A program made the translations under genes and the position numbers. From Zygnema cylindricum (lineage: Eukaryota; Streptophyta; Zygnematophyceae; Zygnematales; Zygnemataceae): DNA of 63,421 nt. Shown one piece after another: positions 1 to 12,121 of the stretch. Each line of letters begins with the position of its first letter. Positions within the stretch are counted from its first letter, which is position 1. The DNA is taken from positions 192,941 through 256,361 of the forward strand of contig JBBHKE010001106.1 in NCBI GenBank assembly GCA_037447655.1. Reading direction: 5' to 3'. Under the pieces are notes generated by a model. It worked only from the letters and a program-made list of their open reading frames with translations. It searched no databases and was not told the origin of the DNA.

Positions 1-2620
1 AGTGACTCTTGATCTCGAGAGAGAGAGAGACTCTAAGCAACTCAGCAAAGAATAACCGATTCATATAGTTGCCTTAAAATAGAAGGTGTAGCTCAATAGC
101 TTCCTTTACTGATACAAACTCTAGTTCTCAGTGAATTTCAAATGTTACAAATATTTGAACAGGATACACGTAGAAAACTGAACCAGAGATTATCTCAAAA
201 CAGCCGGAATTAACAATAGAAGCTTTATAAGAATGGTTGTGAGTATTGCAGCTCAGCAGCAAAACACGACTTTATAATAGACGTGTTCATTAAAGATCTA
301 TCTTAACCCAGATAAAGTTTGCGATAAATAAAACTTATCTGCCTTAATAAGATTAAGTTAGTTTGAGTGAACTGCGGCCATTGCCAGAATTAATCCTTTT
401 TTTTTTCTCTGAATTGAAACCCAACAGCAACTGGTTTAAAAAACGAAATAAACAAAAAAGGTATAACAACCAAATTTGTGCTTAACCACGTAACGAACAA
501 AACGGAGACTTAGATAATGCATATCCTTAAGAGGCACATTGACCATTTACGAAGGTTTACATGACATTGCAGTTAAAACCCCTGGCTTTCTTATCGTAAC
601 CATACATACAAAAAAATAGCCCTAGGAATTAAAGACTACTTTTTCTATTTGCACTATTTAGTAATTTTTCCAGAAAAGAGAGATCAAAGATTCGCATTTG
701 GTCTGTAAAGTGAAACTGAAGTTGACAGCTGTGGTTCAACCATACTATATACCTGTTTGACTTTGCAAACTCTTGTTCCCTTCATGAAATATCTGCTCCA
801 GCACAAGGTTATTTTTCTAAATGTATTTTAACGGCTCTGTTCATAATTATGCATATTATCAAACTCGTACCTTTCTCTCTAGCTAAAGATTTACTCAAAT
901 ATTCAACCCAATGAGAGAACTGGCAATGATAAGGAGAAGATAGCCAAAACATCAAGTGTCTTTCTGAATAACAAAAGGTTCAATAAACTGAAAATCGCCT
1001 TATCTATGACCCGTTGACAAAAGTAGAGTATCTGTAACAGGCTAACAGCCTATGTCGCACCAAACAACAGAAAAACTTTACGATCTCGCTTCAGGAAAAA
1101 GTGTATATCCCTCCAGTTCTCTATTTATTTGATCTTTTCCGCGTTAGGTGTCAAAAATTTGGAGTAATCACCAAAGATAAATGGTTATCTTTTAATTCAC
1201 ATACAATGTTCAGCTAAAAAAATCCCCTTCAAACTGTTGTAAAAGATTATATCCCTCACCGTATTTAGTATAGACAATACAAGCCCATGCCTTTGACGAC
1301 ACCGTGAATCACTATTAGCGTTAATAACACTAGTTCCATTCCGGTTTATTTTTAATCAATAGCGTTATTGATACAAATTATTATTTTCATAACGCATATC
1401 CTTTTTGCGGTTCAAACTCGTGCACATCATTTGGACCAAGAATAGAATTATTAAAACTAAAAGTGTCCTCATATTAACTATTTTCTTAACGCTAATAGCG
1501 TTTTACGGTGTAGCTAAATTACAGAAGTGATGGAAACAGAATCAACTTTACAGAGAAAGTGGACTACAAGAACCTTTTACACCCTTTTTTCCCCAAGTGG
1601 TGTAGAAAATGATGATTTCCAAACACCGGATTTATTCCGTCCACAATAATCAAAGTGTAGAAAGTGACCGAAGAACAAATAATCATTAAAGATAAAAGGT
1701 CCAGAAATAAAAACTACAAAGATCTGACTTTTACACTTCTTTGTATAAGCGATAGCATTCCTAAAGGAAATTTGCCCCCGATATACGCACTCATACACAA
1801 GATAATGAAAATGCTCTTATCTAAACGTCGAAAAAAAAAAATGTCCCTCCTTCATTTTTTATCTCGTTTTATTTTTTCTAATACCATAACATTCACCCCT
1901 ATAAACTTTAGAAATTAGGGTACAGTCGAGTTGAACTTATTTAATATTGTTTTGTGACGAAAGGGAAAAAGTTCAAACATTAAACGCCCGCTCGGCGTAC
2001 GATTACAAAATGATTTCCGCCAATAGAAAGCTTCTGAACAGTAATTTTTGACACAAAGTTCAAATCTTTTAAATACAAAATTCGCCAAAAGTTCAATGTT
2101 CAGAACACAAAAAACTAATTAATGAACCAGCTTCGAGTTCAGCAAGGTGGATGTTACAGGAGTTTACCGGTTCCGAATTCCCTTTTCACCACATTAAAAA
2201 AGAAAAAAGGTACAAAAATTTATCCTTTCCTAACTGATTAGAGTGTTAAAAAGAAGAACAAATGTATTTTCTTGCCCTACTGCTTGAAGAAACTAAACAA
2301 GAAGAGAGAAAAAAAGGAGAAACGGCGGAAAAGCCAGAACTCCTCTTTTATATACACTAAAGATTAAAGATTCCATACACGCCTTTAATAACCAAATAAA
2401 GTTTCGCACATTCTATCCCATACCTTCACATATAAATAAAATTACACATACCATATATGCTTTCCTATGAATACAAACCTTAAAAAAAAAAAAACCTTCA
2501 CTCCCTCTCAAAAACCGAAACCAAAAACAAACCACAAACAATTTCCACATCCCCGCACAAAAAACCAGGCATTCACGTCCTCCTTATCATTCTACTCAGA
2601 CAAGATTCTGAAGGAATTAC
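1..2620. other. Non-coding, AT-rich stretch downstream of the PQ-loop exon
   Basis: I see no credible exon here apart from one MITE at 1299-1512. On the minus strand this is the intron (and possibly later exons) following the donor at 2619-2620. I looked for the next PQ-loop exon (Gly-Asp, Phe-Asn, Glu-Pro-Ala-Thr type residues) and could not find it, so the rest of that gene probably lies beyond the left edge. Confidence 0.5.
1299..1512. mobile_element. MITE with ACACCGTGAATCACTATTAG-type terminal inverted repeats
   Basis: The left end ACACCGTGAATCACTATTAG and the right end (reverse complement TACACCGTAAAACGCTATTA) form imperfect terminal inverted repeats about 27 nt long, bounding a 214-bp AT-rich non-coding element. 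The same termini recur about ten times in this window. The right end is followed by TA-rich sequence but the left flank is GA, so a TA target duplication is not clear for this copy. Confidence 0.7.
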
Positions 2621-3164
2621 CCGAAAGTCCACGTCAGCAAGAAAGTTAGGGAGACGCCCTCGGTGCTCCCTGCAAAGAAGTTGGTGATGATTTGCGGAAT
2701 TTCCGCCACACCCCAACTCAGCACACTCGCCAGGCCGAGAGCAAACGACACGCTGTCACGCAGCGAGCACACGCAGTCGCCGAGCCACCGGAATATCCAA
2801 TCGGAACACTGCACCCGACCGCGAGGCTAGGTTAAAGGACGAGTGGGGGGGAGACGGACAGAGAAAGGGAGCAAGATAGACAGGGAGAGGGAGAGGGAGA
2901 GGGAGAGGGAGAAGGAGAGGGAGAGGGAAGAGAGAGAGGGAAGAGAGAGAGGGAAGAGAGAGAGGGAAGATAGAGAGAGGGAAAGTAAAAGATAAGCAGA
3001 TAGAGAGGAGGGAGAGGCAAAGGGAGTGGAGGGAGAGGGAGGGGGAAATGGAGGGAGAGATGGAGAGGGGGAGAGGGAAAGGGAGAGGGAAAGGGAGAGA
3101 AAGTAGAGCTGTTAACCTGTTCAGTGACAGGACAGCTTTGACGCCGGCCTCCATACGTAGCCAT
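2621..3164 (-). CDS. PQ-loop repeat membrane transporter, first two exons (partial)
   Basis: Exon 1 is 3117-3164 (ATG at 3164, 16 codons, ends GAACAG before a GT donor). Exon 2 is 2621-2808 (acceptor GTGCAG, 62 codons plus 2 nt, donor GTAATT). Both join in phase 0. The second exon reads CVCSLRDSVSFALG followed by WGVAEIPQIITNF and STEGVSLTFLLTW, the first PQ-loop signature of plant vacuolar or lysosomal cationic amino acid exporters (YPQ1/PQLC2-like, SWEET-superfamily fold). The Arabidopsis homologues share the order Cys-rich segment, Asp, WGVAEIPQI, then Thr-Trp and Gly-Asp. The frame is closed by a TAG just upstream of exon 2, which supports the acceptor. The remaining exons, including the second PQ-loop, are not seen. 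The family identification is firm; the substrate and membrane are inferred from the family. Confidence 0.85.
2826..3110. repeat. GA/CT microsatellite in intron 1 of the PQ-loop gene
   Basis: Imperfect (GGGAGA)n and (GAGAGG)n purine tract lying wholly inside the 308-bp intron 2809-3116. On the gene strand it is pyrimidine-rich and may serve as an extended polypyrimidine tract before the acceptor. Long Ser-Pro-Leu reading frames across it are artefacts of the repeat. Confidence 0.9.
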
Positions 3165-3953
3165 GAAGGGAGATATGCTGGTGTTTGAGAAAGGGGAAAC
3201 GTGGGAGAGCGTTTCAAAGGTGAGAGAGAGGTAGCGAAATAGGACGAGAGTCGCAGTACTAGATACTACAGTACTGGGAAGGCCTGTACTGTATGTGGCG
3301 AACCAGTTTGGGAAAAGGAAAGAGAACAATTTAACGGCGCCGCATTCCAGCGTGGCTGCCTTGCAACAGCCTTAAATTGGCGTCCGAGTGTACTCGTGGA
3401 TATCGAGTGTGACACATATGTCCACGTGGCATTGTTTAAATGTTCAGCGTTTTGGCAATAGCTTCGCAGGTTTGAAGCATAGTGCGATGTAGAACTCGGC
3501 TAGCTCGCACGCGAGGATCTCACGGAAAAGTCTCCGAAGCAGAAAATGAATGTACGGAGTAAGGACAATTGGAGCGAGATTCCTTGCTCATGGCAAAGCA
3601 AGGACAGAATCACATAACATTATAGAAATCGACAAATATGGGAAATGACGGTCGTGTAAAATTATAAGGGCGTGTTCGCATGTAGTCGAAACTTTGAAAA
3701 GCTACTTTGGATTTTAGCGCAGATTTTACGGTGTACTTTTCAGAGTGGACCTGTGTCAAACGTTACTTGCGCGTTCATTACTTCAAAATATGTGACAAAT
3801 GTAGACGTCGCCAATATCTTGCGACACCTGTAAACGCCGACAAACTGCGGACATTTGTAGACGCCAACGAGCTCTTGACATACTGCGGACATTTGTAGAC
3901 GCCCACACGTGGACAACATAAGCAATCGCTTACGTCTACAAATGGCTGTACAA
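3165..3953. other. Upstream region of the PQ-loop gene, with a short 37-bp-spaced direct repeat
   Basis: This should hold the 5' leader and promoter of the minus-strand PQ-loop gene. CTGCGGACATTTGTAGACGC occurs twice, at about 3845 and 3882. A partial third copy lies at about 3798, and an inverted CGTCTACAAATG at about 3932 could pair with them. No coding signal is seen. Confidence 0.5.
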
Positions 3954-4458
3954 TACACCGCGAATCGCAATTAGAGTAATATACGCTAATTCCGTCACCC
4001 CAAATTTTGACTCTATCACCATAAATAGAGTACATTATTCTAAATTATTCTATACGTCATTTAAGGTACTTTTTGAATGAGCGTTAATAACTCTAATACA
4101 GTGCCATTTTAAATGGTGTGGCATACGGTCGTTGTCTAACCGTGCGAAATTGTACTTTATTAAGTAAAAAAGTACAAATAATGATTTAATATAGGCAGCT
4201 ATCGTGTAACTACGTTTTAACAAACCACGTAGTGCAAACGTCAGAGTGACGATAAACTGTACGTTTTTTCAAATTCTGTACGAATACCTGATTTACAGTA
4301 GAGATATTCAGCGCGTCAAATTAGAATTCTTAAATAAACTAGAGTAAATTCCTTTTTAAAAAAGTTATATCACACAAATTAGAGTTCATAACTCTAATTA
4401 TATTTTTCTCTTTTTTTACTCTAATTTTTTCTTTACTCTAATTACGATTCGCGGTGTA
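3954..4458. mobile_element. MITE (about 505 bp), near-perfect TIRs
   Basis: The termini TACACCGCGAATCGCAATTA and, inverted, TACACCGCGAATCGTAATTA match over 26 nt with one difference. The subterminal sequence (CACCCCAAATTTTGACTCTA, then ATAGAGTACATTA) recurs in the elements at 21563 and 22051, so this is a defined subfamily. Non-coding. Confidence 0.8.
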
Positions 4459-4799
4459 CTGAAGTGAAAGTGACATTGAATGTTCAGCATGACATTGTAG
4501 ACGTCAGGCTTTCTTTCACTGCCATGTGCATATTTCTGGCGGATCGTGTTCGGTTGCCTGTTACCATTTTCTACGCTTTTCCATTTAACGTAATTACATC
4601 ATTCGTCAATCAAGCGAGAAAACAGGCAACCGTTTTGCAATACCACATACGACCTTTTTCTACTGTACACTCAATTCTTCTTCAAAAAAACTAAATCGTT
4701 TTGGTTGCCAACAAAAACTGTTTTTGTACAAACTTTGAGAACACCAAACATTCGGAAGCACAAGAGCAAAAGATGCTTGTGAAATAGGCTAAATCCCCT

Positions 4800-5110
4800 A
4801 AACTCAAATATTCGAGTTTGTTGAAATTCAAATTGCAATTGAAATGGGAAGTATAAATTTAAAATTATCACTCAAATTAAAATTTGAAAAGCAAATAAAT
4901 GTTTCAATTCGAATTGAAAATAAACAAGGAATTTTAGGAAAAAAATGAGAATCTAACTTAAATAAAAAACGCAATGTTACTCAAAATTGAAATCTCCATT
5001 GAAATCAACATTTGAAGATTGTAGAAGTTTAAAATTGAATTTGAAAAACGCCACTTACAATTTGAAAGTTGAAATTGAAATTGATATCGACATTTCGAGG
5101 GGTTGAAATT
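4800..5110. repeat. AATTTGAA/TTGAAATT-rich degenerate simple repeat
   Basis: Dense, irregular repetition of GAAATTGAAATT and AATTTGAAA words over about 300 bp just upstream of the Harbinger relic. No coding potential. It may be part of that transposon's non-coding 5' region. Confidence 0.5.
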
Positions 5111-5223
5111 TTAAAGAGAGTTGACAAATGATAATAGCTTTCCAACAAGAGAATAACATTAAAGGGGCAGGCAATGTGTTGCACGATGACTCAAGAAAAA
5201 AAAACGTTGTGCAACAATGATAG

Positions 5224-6637
5224 TTGAAAATCTTGTATTGGCTTTATCGACAATTTTGCAAAGGATATTCAAATTCCTCATGCTACTTATGTTACTCGAT
5301 AACCAAAGCGAACAACATTTTGAAGAGACTTTTGCGAAAGTTATTCCCGAAATTGCGAAAAATAACCCTCAGGCATATGTCAAGCTTTCAATCTGATACA
5401 AATGGGGTGTACTACATCGAACCAAGATCATTACGCTGGGTCGATGTAGAATTAGCACTTTATAGTGACGAGAGTTTTCGACAAATCTTTCAATTGAGAA
5501 AAGATACAGTGGACTTTTTGGTCAAAGAATTAGAGAGTGACCTCAATACTAACCCACCCCCAATACTCCAAAACATCCCAAATAGAGAATTGAGCGCAGA
5601 AAAACAGATTTTAACAACCTTAATGAGGTTGGGAAACTAAGGAGGTTTGATACGTATTTTAGAGGAATTTGGTATTGGACGTCCGATTGTTAGTAGAATT
5701 TCTCGTAGAATAATGGTGGCAATAGCGAAAAAACTACGTCACTGCGTAAGATGGCCAATTGAAGACGAACTCAAAGAGACCAAAGATTTATTCGAAAAAG
5801 ACAAAAGGTTACCCAATTGTGTATGGGCTATCGATTGTACTCATATACAATTGACACTTGGAAAAAATATGTTACCGATATAGTATTTTGACACTAAGAA
5901 CAATTACTCCAGAGGAGTTCAGGTAGTTGAATACCACAAAATGAGATTTATTGATCTTAATGTAGGATCTCCCGGATCAATCCATGATTTAAGGATCTTC
6001 CGAAGCTCAAAATCGGGTCAAGATTTTCAAAAGCGTATGGAATTAAGTGGGGATGTTGTCAAATGGGAAAACAACAGTGTGTTTCCGTACCTCGTTGGAG
6101 ATGCGGGGTACGCAATACACTCGAACCTTTTAGTGTCGTACTCGGTGCGAGACTTACTGCAGCTGAGATAAAATTTAATTTTCAACATTAAGGGTTGAGG
6201 ATGGTTGTTGAGAGGGCTTTTGGGAAGCTAAAAAGGCAGTGGAGGTATCTTCAAAAAATTTACTATCTACAGATAGAATCGATATTGACTTTTATCATCG
6301 CTGCTGTATATTACACAACATCTCAATTGCGAGGAACGAGGTGGATATCGATTGGGAGCTCGAGTTTGCAAAACAACAAGCAAAGAGTGTAAGTGGCTCT
6401 AAAAAAAGGGCTTCTCGCTTGTCTGGAGCTCGAGAACGAGGAGCACGAGCAAGTGGAGATGTGGAAAGACGACCGAGTGCTTGTAGTTCCCAAAAACTCA
6501 AGGGGGTTGGAGTAAGAGATGTTTTACGTAATTTTGTCATGAGGGGTCAAGCGAGTGAACATAACGATATCGACGTTTATGTTACTCATGTGGGTGGAGA
6601 AAGGGATGTAGATACACTAATTGACGATGACGACTAA
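5224..6637 (+). pseudogene. PIF/Harbinger-type transposase (HARBI1-like, DDE_Tnp_4), inactivated
   Basis: The N-terminal part reads as a HARBI1-like helix-turn-helix region (residues RWVDVELALYSDESFRQIF, then RLGN). It is followed by the DDE nuclease: first Asp in WAIDCTHI (about 5830), second Asp in GDAGYAI (about 6100), and Glu in VVERAFGKLKRQW (about 6200), with the family motif CILHN just after. The frame from 5224 is broken by in-frame stops at 5638, 5881 and 6169. It then needs two frame changes, near 6180 and 6240, to keep homology, so the copy is dead. The C-terminal tail (6380-6637) is basic, then acidic. No SANT/Myb partner ORF or convincing terminal inverted repeats could be assigned. 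Confidence 0.85.
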
Positions 6638-7240
6638 AATGGCGGCGAAATGAGCATTAACGATTAGTAGAATAAGTATTTTGCGGATTTCAGACAATAG
6701 TGTCAAGGTTTTCTTTCGTCTTTAAGGAAGTTTTAGTACGTAGAACGTTTTATTTATAACGTAAGACATAGGTTTCATTAAAACCTATGTTTTAATGCTT
6801 TTTATATATTTCCACATCATTTTTTTCAATCTTCAAATTTGTATTTCTTTGTTTTTTTTCAGCCAATGTTCGTTTTTTGAAACCTTGTGCTTCATTGTTG
6901 CTTGTTTTCATATACATCCTATTCCACTCTCCCCATATTTGGTACTACAAAATACTTGCTTTCAATGAATGATTGTTTAAAAGATATTTTTATTTATCCA
7001 TTTGATGTGTGTTCATGCATATTTTTTTATTTTCTTCCTATGTTTACTTCAGTGCATTTTGTTTCAGTCAATATTTATTGGTTTTAATGTATCAAACTTT
7101 GTATTCCTAAAAAAAAATCGAGATTTTAGAATTGCAATGAACAGTTCTCTGACCATGATGCTCTTAAAACTTTTAACCACCATGAATCAAAAATATATAG
7201 GCACAAACAGGAAAACATATTTCCAGAAACTCAAAACATA
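6638..7240. other. AT-rich, no gene seen
   Basis: T-rich sequence following the transposase relic. Possibly the 3' non-coding part of the same element. Short ORFs show no family resemblance. Confidence 0.4.
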
Positions 7241-7339
7241 GAAAAACGAAAAGTAAAAAAACCGAAGACAAAAAAAATGAAACTGAAACAGAACAAACAA
7301 ATGAAGCCAGACACAAACAAATAAGACAAAAACAAAGTA

Positions 7340-7372
<33 letters not shown>

Positions 7373-7615
7373 AGAAAACAAAAAAAATTGAATAAAAAAA
7401 AACAGAAAATACAAAACACAATACAGAAAATAAAAAAATAGAAGAAAGAAAATAAGAGAAAAAAAAAACACAAAACGAAAAAAACTGAAACAAAAAATAA
7501 CAGAAAACACCGAAAATTGAAAGAAAAAAAGAGAAAAGGCAAAACTAAAAACTAAAAACAGAAACAGAAAACGTAAAATAGCAAACAAAGAAATAAAAAA
7601 GAAACATAAAAAAAA
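7241..7615. repeat. A-rich (AAAACAGAAAAC)n low-complexity tract
   Basis: Nearly pyrimidine-free A/C/G sequence with a 30-nt A run at about 7341-7370. All three minus frames are open as Phe-rich nonsense because the tract lacks stop triplets, so none is a gene. Confidence 0.9.
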
Positions 7616-8029
7616 CCACGTTGATTAGTTTGTTTTACCAAACTTTATCATATCTCAAACTAATTAAAAATATGTTTGACTCCAAGGCCCAAAAATCAAA
7701 AGCATTTCTTAATATTAAACGTACTCGATATTTTTACTATTTGAAAAACCCAAAACACAATAGGTATTTGGAGGTAAATTACTAAATCCAAAAGACTTAA
7801 TGATTGAAAATGTTTTTTACATTTGTTGCGATTGTCGACTGCATTTCCTCGATGACTCCTTGAAGAAAAATTCGCCACGGAGCCTAAGAGTTCATTATGC
7901 ATGCTCATAATCTCTTTCTGTTGTTTTCCCCTTTTTTTGACATATTATGTGTGAGGAGAGAACCATTACAGAAGTATCATATAGGACAAAAATTGATTAA
8001 AGGTTCATGTTTCCTTTTAAACCCTCTTT

Positions 8030-8510
8030 TTCTCCCCCACTCTCGTTCCTTTAAATTGCCCCTCTTTGATCTCCCCTCCCTCTCCCATCTCCCCTCCTCT
8101 CTCTTTCCTAACTCATCCTTTCTCCTCAAACTGCCCTCTCCCCTCTTCCTCTCCCCTCCGCCACCCTTCCAAATATGCCCCCTCATATCCCTCCTCACCC
8201 CATCTCAAGTTGGTCTGTTCTTCTCCTTCCCTCCCATTTTTTTTTTTTTAAATGCAATCTGTTCTCTCTCCTCTCATCTTTCCTCAAATCTGCCCTTTCT
8301 CATCCTCTCCCCTCCCACCTCCCTTTTACCCCATCTCTCTCCTCCCTCCACCCCCATTATCACTCTAAATTTTACCCCTCTCTTCCTCTCCCCTCTCACT
8401 CTTTTTCCCTCTCAAACTACCCCTTTTTCTGTATACTTTTCCCTCTCCCTCTCCCTTTCCCTCTATCTCCCTCTCCCTCTCCCTCTATATGCCAATCTTT
8501 TTTGTAAGTC
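8030..8510. repeat. CT-rich (CCCTCTCC)n polypyrimidine tract
   Basis: Imperfect C/T repeat giving spurious Ser-Pro-Leu reading frames on the plus strand. No start context or splice structure supports a gene. Confidence 0.85.
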
Positions 8511-9358
8511 ACAAATCCTATAAATTAAAAACTTGATGAAGGTAAAAAACATATATAATAAAACATACATAAAAACATATATATCATGAAGATTGCAAGA
8601 TGAACACAATTAGAAATGAAAAGATGGGAATACATAAAAAAAAATGTAATCCTAAATTTCCTTTTGCAATGGAAAAGAACGAGCCTTTGAAGTTATATGT
8701 TTTTCACTTGGTTGGCTGGCGATTAGCGACCTCTTTTTTGATTACACTAAAAAATTGGAGTTAAAAGAGTGTGAGAGGGGAAGTGGGAGACACAACGGAA
8801 GAGACAGCGTGAAACGACTTCTCTTTATTGGAAAAGGTCACTACACCGCTGTAATTTTCACAAACCCTTGCCGGGGGAGAAATATCGTACAACCAAACAA
8901 ACAAACGAATTGTTTGCAAATGGACAAACTATTTTTTTTCCGTGTACTTTCCCAACCGCAAAAAAAATATTTGGAAAACCTTTGACGCGTGCAATCCCGG
9001 TTTCCTATTTGTCAATAGGGTGTTATTTTGATTAAAATCAAGTCGCGATTTGATCCCAGTGATAGTTTGAAGATGAGTTAGAAGTGGTTCGCGATGATAA
9101 TAACACCAAATTGTCGTACCTTTAAAGTTCCAAAATGATGAGAAATGTTCTTGTATTTTTGCCCATTTTTCGTATGGCGTAATATTTTATCGTTGGAAGT
9201 CCCATTTTTTTGTGAAAACAACAGAAAAGAACCCTTACTTGAACGCATGGAAACACGCCTTAAGTGGTGGTTCGGATTATGGGGGATTAGGTTCACACTT
9301 TGCACTTTGCTACAGTTCGGTACGAGACGATATTGACGTACTATACAGTAAAGTACAG
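8511..9358. other. No gene seen
   Basis: AT-rich sequence without recognisable exons, repeats or transposon coding remnants. Confidence 0.4.
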
Positions 9359-9912
9359 TACACTGTCAATCGCTTTTAGAGTAAAGGAATAAATATCGTA
9401 AAAACAAAATTAGTATTATTAACACTAATCGGGAATATCTTTTTTTTTGAAAAAAAGTATATATACTAATTAATCCCTAACTGTAATTTGGGTTTTCTTG
9501 AATAATAAATACCCACCCTTTAGATGTCTACAGTAATGTGTATTTGTACAAAATTTGACAATTTGTACGCCGTCGCGCTGTTCACACGGTCGACGGACGA
9601 ACATATGAGAACGTGATTTTTGTCGACGAGTTTGCATCTCTTTCTTCCAGTGCACATTCACATGTGTGCGCAATATTGTTAAGTGCCTTTTTATGCCTTT
9701 GTAATTCAAAAAGTAACATTTCGTACGAAAATACCCTGTCCGTACGCCACACTATTTCCATTTCAGTGTACTTCTATTAATTACGCTAATTGAAAAAAAA
9801 CCCTAATTAGAATAATGGAAAAAATTGAATTATGGATTGTATTTCGGGTTTTTTTTTTTGAAAAATGGGCACCGAATTGGCGTTATATACTCTAATAGCG
9901 ATTGACGGTGTA
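9359..9912. mobile_element. MITE (554 bp) with a partner copy at 47052-47409
   Basis: The left end TACACTGTCAATCGCTTTTA and the inverted right end TACACCGTCAATCGCTATTA differ at two positions. The interior from about 9384 to 9775 is closely matched by 47052-47409 (shared words include TAATTTGGGTT, CGCCGTCGCGCTGTTCACAC and ATATGAGAACGTGATTTTTG), showing a dispersed family. No coding capacity. TA flanks both ends. Confidence 0.8.
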
Positions 9913-10517
9913 CTAATCGATACACAAATGGTCAAAGTGACGACTGCTCTAACATGTACTTCTAGGTGGAATCCGTATTCTATTATTCTGCATGTACTTT
10001 TATTATGTACTGTTTCGGGCAGGTATGGAGCGGTAACGTCGTCATGAATGGCGCCGTGTCGAAATGTGTACCCGGGACCTAAAAATTGTACGGTCATGAT
10101 GACTTTTTCAATATTGTCTTTAAGCTTGTTGTCGCGTAGCTCCGATTTAGACTTCAGGTCGACAACAAAAATTGTAGTGGGTCAATATAAATCTATAAAA
10201 AAATCCGGGAAATAAAATCGTAACCGCTAAACCCGTAAAATGTCTGAAAAACTTACACTCCCAACAAAGCCGCAAACAGTAAACTAGTCCAACACAGGAA
10301 ACAAAATCCGTAACACAAAACTGTAGTGATATTCAACCGTTCATTACCAGCCACAGATTGATATCATGCGACTCGTCATAATTGCCATCGCGTCAGTCTC
10401 GAAAGATTTTCTTTTTTGACGCCAAATGACGTAAAACGACAATTGCCAGTCGTCACATTTGAAAGATCTTTGATTTTTTTTGGATGATTGCGGTCAACGA
10501 ATCGCTGTCGTGTCCGC
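9913..10517. other. No gene seen
   Basis: Mixed AT-rich sequence between two MITEs. GACGTAA/TGACG-type motifs are present but nothing can be assigned. Confidence 0.4.
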
Positions 10518-10745
10518 TACACCGTGTATCGCTATTACTGTTAATAATTTATTAATTTTTCGCCACTCAAAACATCTTTTTTCCGTACACATTTGTCTGA
10601 TTTTCAATTTGAAACCGCCAATCGGAAGCTGAGAATCTTACCTTTCAATCGCCACCGTCAGATCCACAATCCGACAAGTGTGTACGGAAAAAAGATGTAT
10701 TAAGTGGCAAGAAAAACCTTAACTCTAATAGCGATTCGCGGTGTA
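10518..10745. mobile_element. Foldback MITE, 228-bp subfamily
   Basis: Flanked by TA. The ends TACACCGTGTATCGCTATTA and inverted TACACCGCGAATCGCTATTA pair, and the pairing continues inward (CGCCACTCAAAACATC with its complement near 10690), so each arm is about 70 nt. The core holds CCAATCGGAAGCTGAGAATC. Four more copies lie at 58624-59319 and 61497-61717. Confidence 0.85.
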
Positions 10746-11232
10746 CTGTACTGTACTGTACACCTCAAATTCAACGCCCTCGCTAGCAATCGATTAGGGT
10801 CCCGATTCGTTAACATTGAAGTGCCACAAATCGGCACGAATATTGATTACGAGAAGAAAATAAGTTAAATCGACAGGCGAAAACTTCAAACACGACTGAG
10901 AAAAGAATCGGCACAGCCGATATCAATAAACAACAAATGACGGACGACAGACGACGGATGACAGAAAAGAAACGACAAAAACAAGTCGACAAACGACGAA
11001 CGGCAAATAGAAAAAGGAGTCGAGGTGGAGTCAAATGCAGTCAAACGCGTTCAGTAAATGCATTTAAAACTGGGATAAAACCCTGAGGCGCAAATACATT
11101 CTGCCGCCGACAAATGTCCTCCGATTTCAAAAAACCCTAAAGACGAAGCGGAAAATCGGCAAAACACCTCTCCCTCGTTAAAGTTAAAAGTTTTTCCAAA
11201 TAATTGAGCCGTTTGTCGTTCTTCTTGTCCAG

Positions 11233-11392
11233 ATACTATTGCGGGATCTTTTCTGAAGCGCTATATGAAAGCACACAGGTTGAATATGAATCTTTACTTT
11301 TTGTTTTTGTCAAAGGCTATCAGGAAGACTTGGCAATTAATTTATTTCTCTCTCTTTTTAGTGTCCAGCCAAAGTCTCAAAATACGTAGAAG
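11233..11392 (+). CDS. Two candidate small exons of an unidentified gene
   Basis: Segment 11233-11278 has a good pyrimidine-rich acceptor (CTTCTTGTCCAG) and a CAG/GT donor. Segment 11362-11392 has acceptor CTCTCTTTTTAG and donor AAG/GTACAA. With the 83-bp intron removed they share one open frame reading YYCGIFSEALYESTQ then CPAKVSKYVE. I do not recognise the protein and cannot find flanking exons, so this could be chance. It rests on splice-site quality and phase agreement only. Confidence 0.25.
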
Positions 11393-12121
11393 GTACAAAT
11401 AGTACGGAAAACACATACCGACGTACAATCGTTTTATTGAACGGCATTCGGTTGCTATACGACAGCAAAAACACGTTAAAACCCTAAAGAGTTAAGAGCA
11501 TTTATTAAAGAAAAGGTTTGAATCAACCAAAAATGAGCCATTAAAAAAAAACATCTGCTATTGGTTCAACTTAATCAGATAATCCAAAATTAAGCGAGAG
11601 TTCCATCACTACATGTGAACCTCCGTTTTTCTAAAAAACATGTACAATCAAATAATATTACTCCGAGAACTCTGTCTATTTTCCTGTGATTCCTATTCCT
11701 GTGATTTTTATTCCTTTGATCTTATGCAGCAGTAATGTTCTAACTTCAAAAAGCATCCTCAAAACGTTCTTCATCCTGTCTCCGAATTATCTTCCATCTA
11801 AACCTTGTGCTAATAATAGCATTTTCCACCAAAATGAAAATCGATTTCTAGAATTTACTAATCTCGGGCATGAACCAAAGCTCCACAAGGTCTTGATTTT
11901 GTACCACGCTATATTCCCGACGAATATGACACAAAATACTTCGTTTTTCCTAGTTTCTTATCGTCCTTACAAATGACTAGGTGGCAAAAAAGAGGCTAAA
12001 AAGGTTGACAGATGTCACAGAATAGTCAACTTCCTCACACAAAATTTAATGGACAAAATTGCTCCTTCGAAACCAAAGGATAAAAGAAACATAAAAACGA
12101 AAGTAAAGAAAGGCCGCCTTC
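11393..12121. other. Probable 3' flank of the large minus-strand gene
   Basis: AT-rich. Expected to contain the 3' UTR of the gene ending at 12122. No independent gene seen. Confidence 0.35.

Noticed and set aside
2832-3329. 165-residue minus-strand ORF covering PQ-loop exon 1
   Set aside because: Most of it is intron microsatellite; only 3117-3164 fits as exon 1, by splice donor and homology to plant PQ-loop N-termini.
5224-6637. Harbinger transposase as the autonomous source of the TACACCG MITEs
   Set aside because: The MITEs look TA-flanked whereas PIF/Harbinger elements make 3-bp TWA duplications, and the transposase is not bounded by matching ends.
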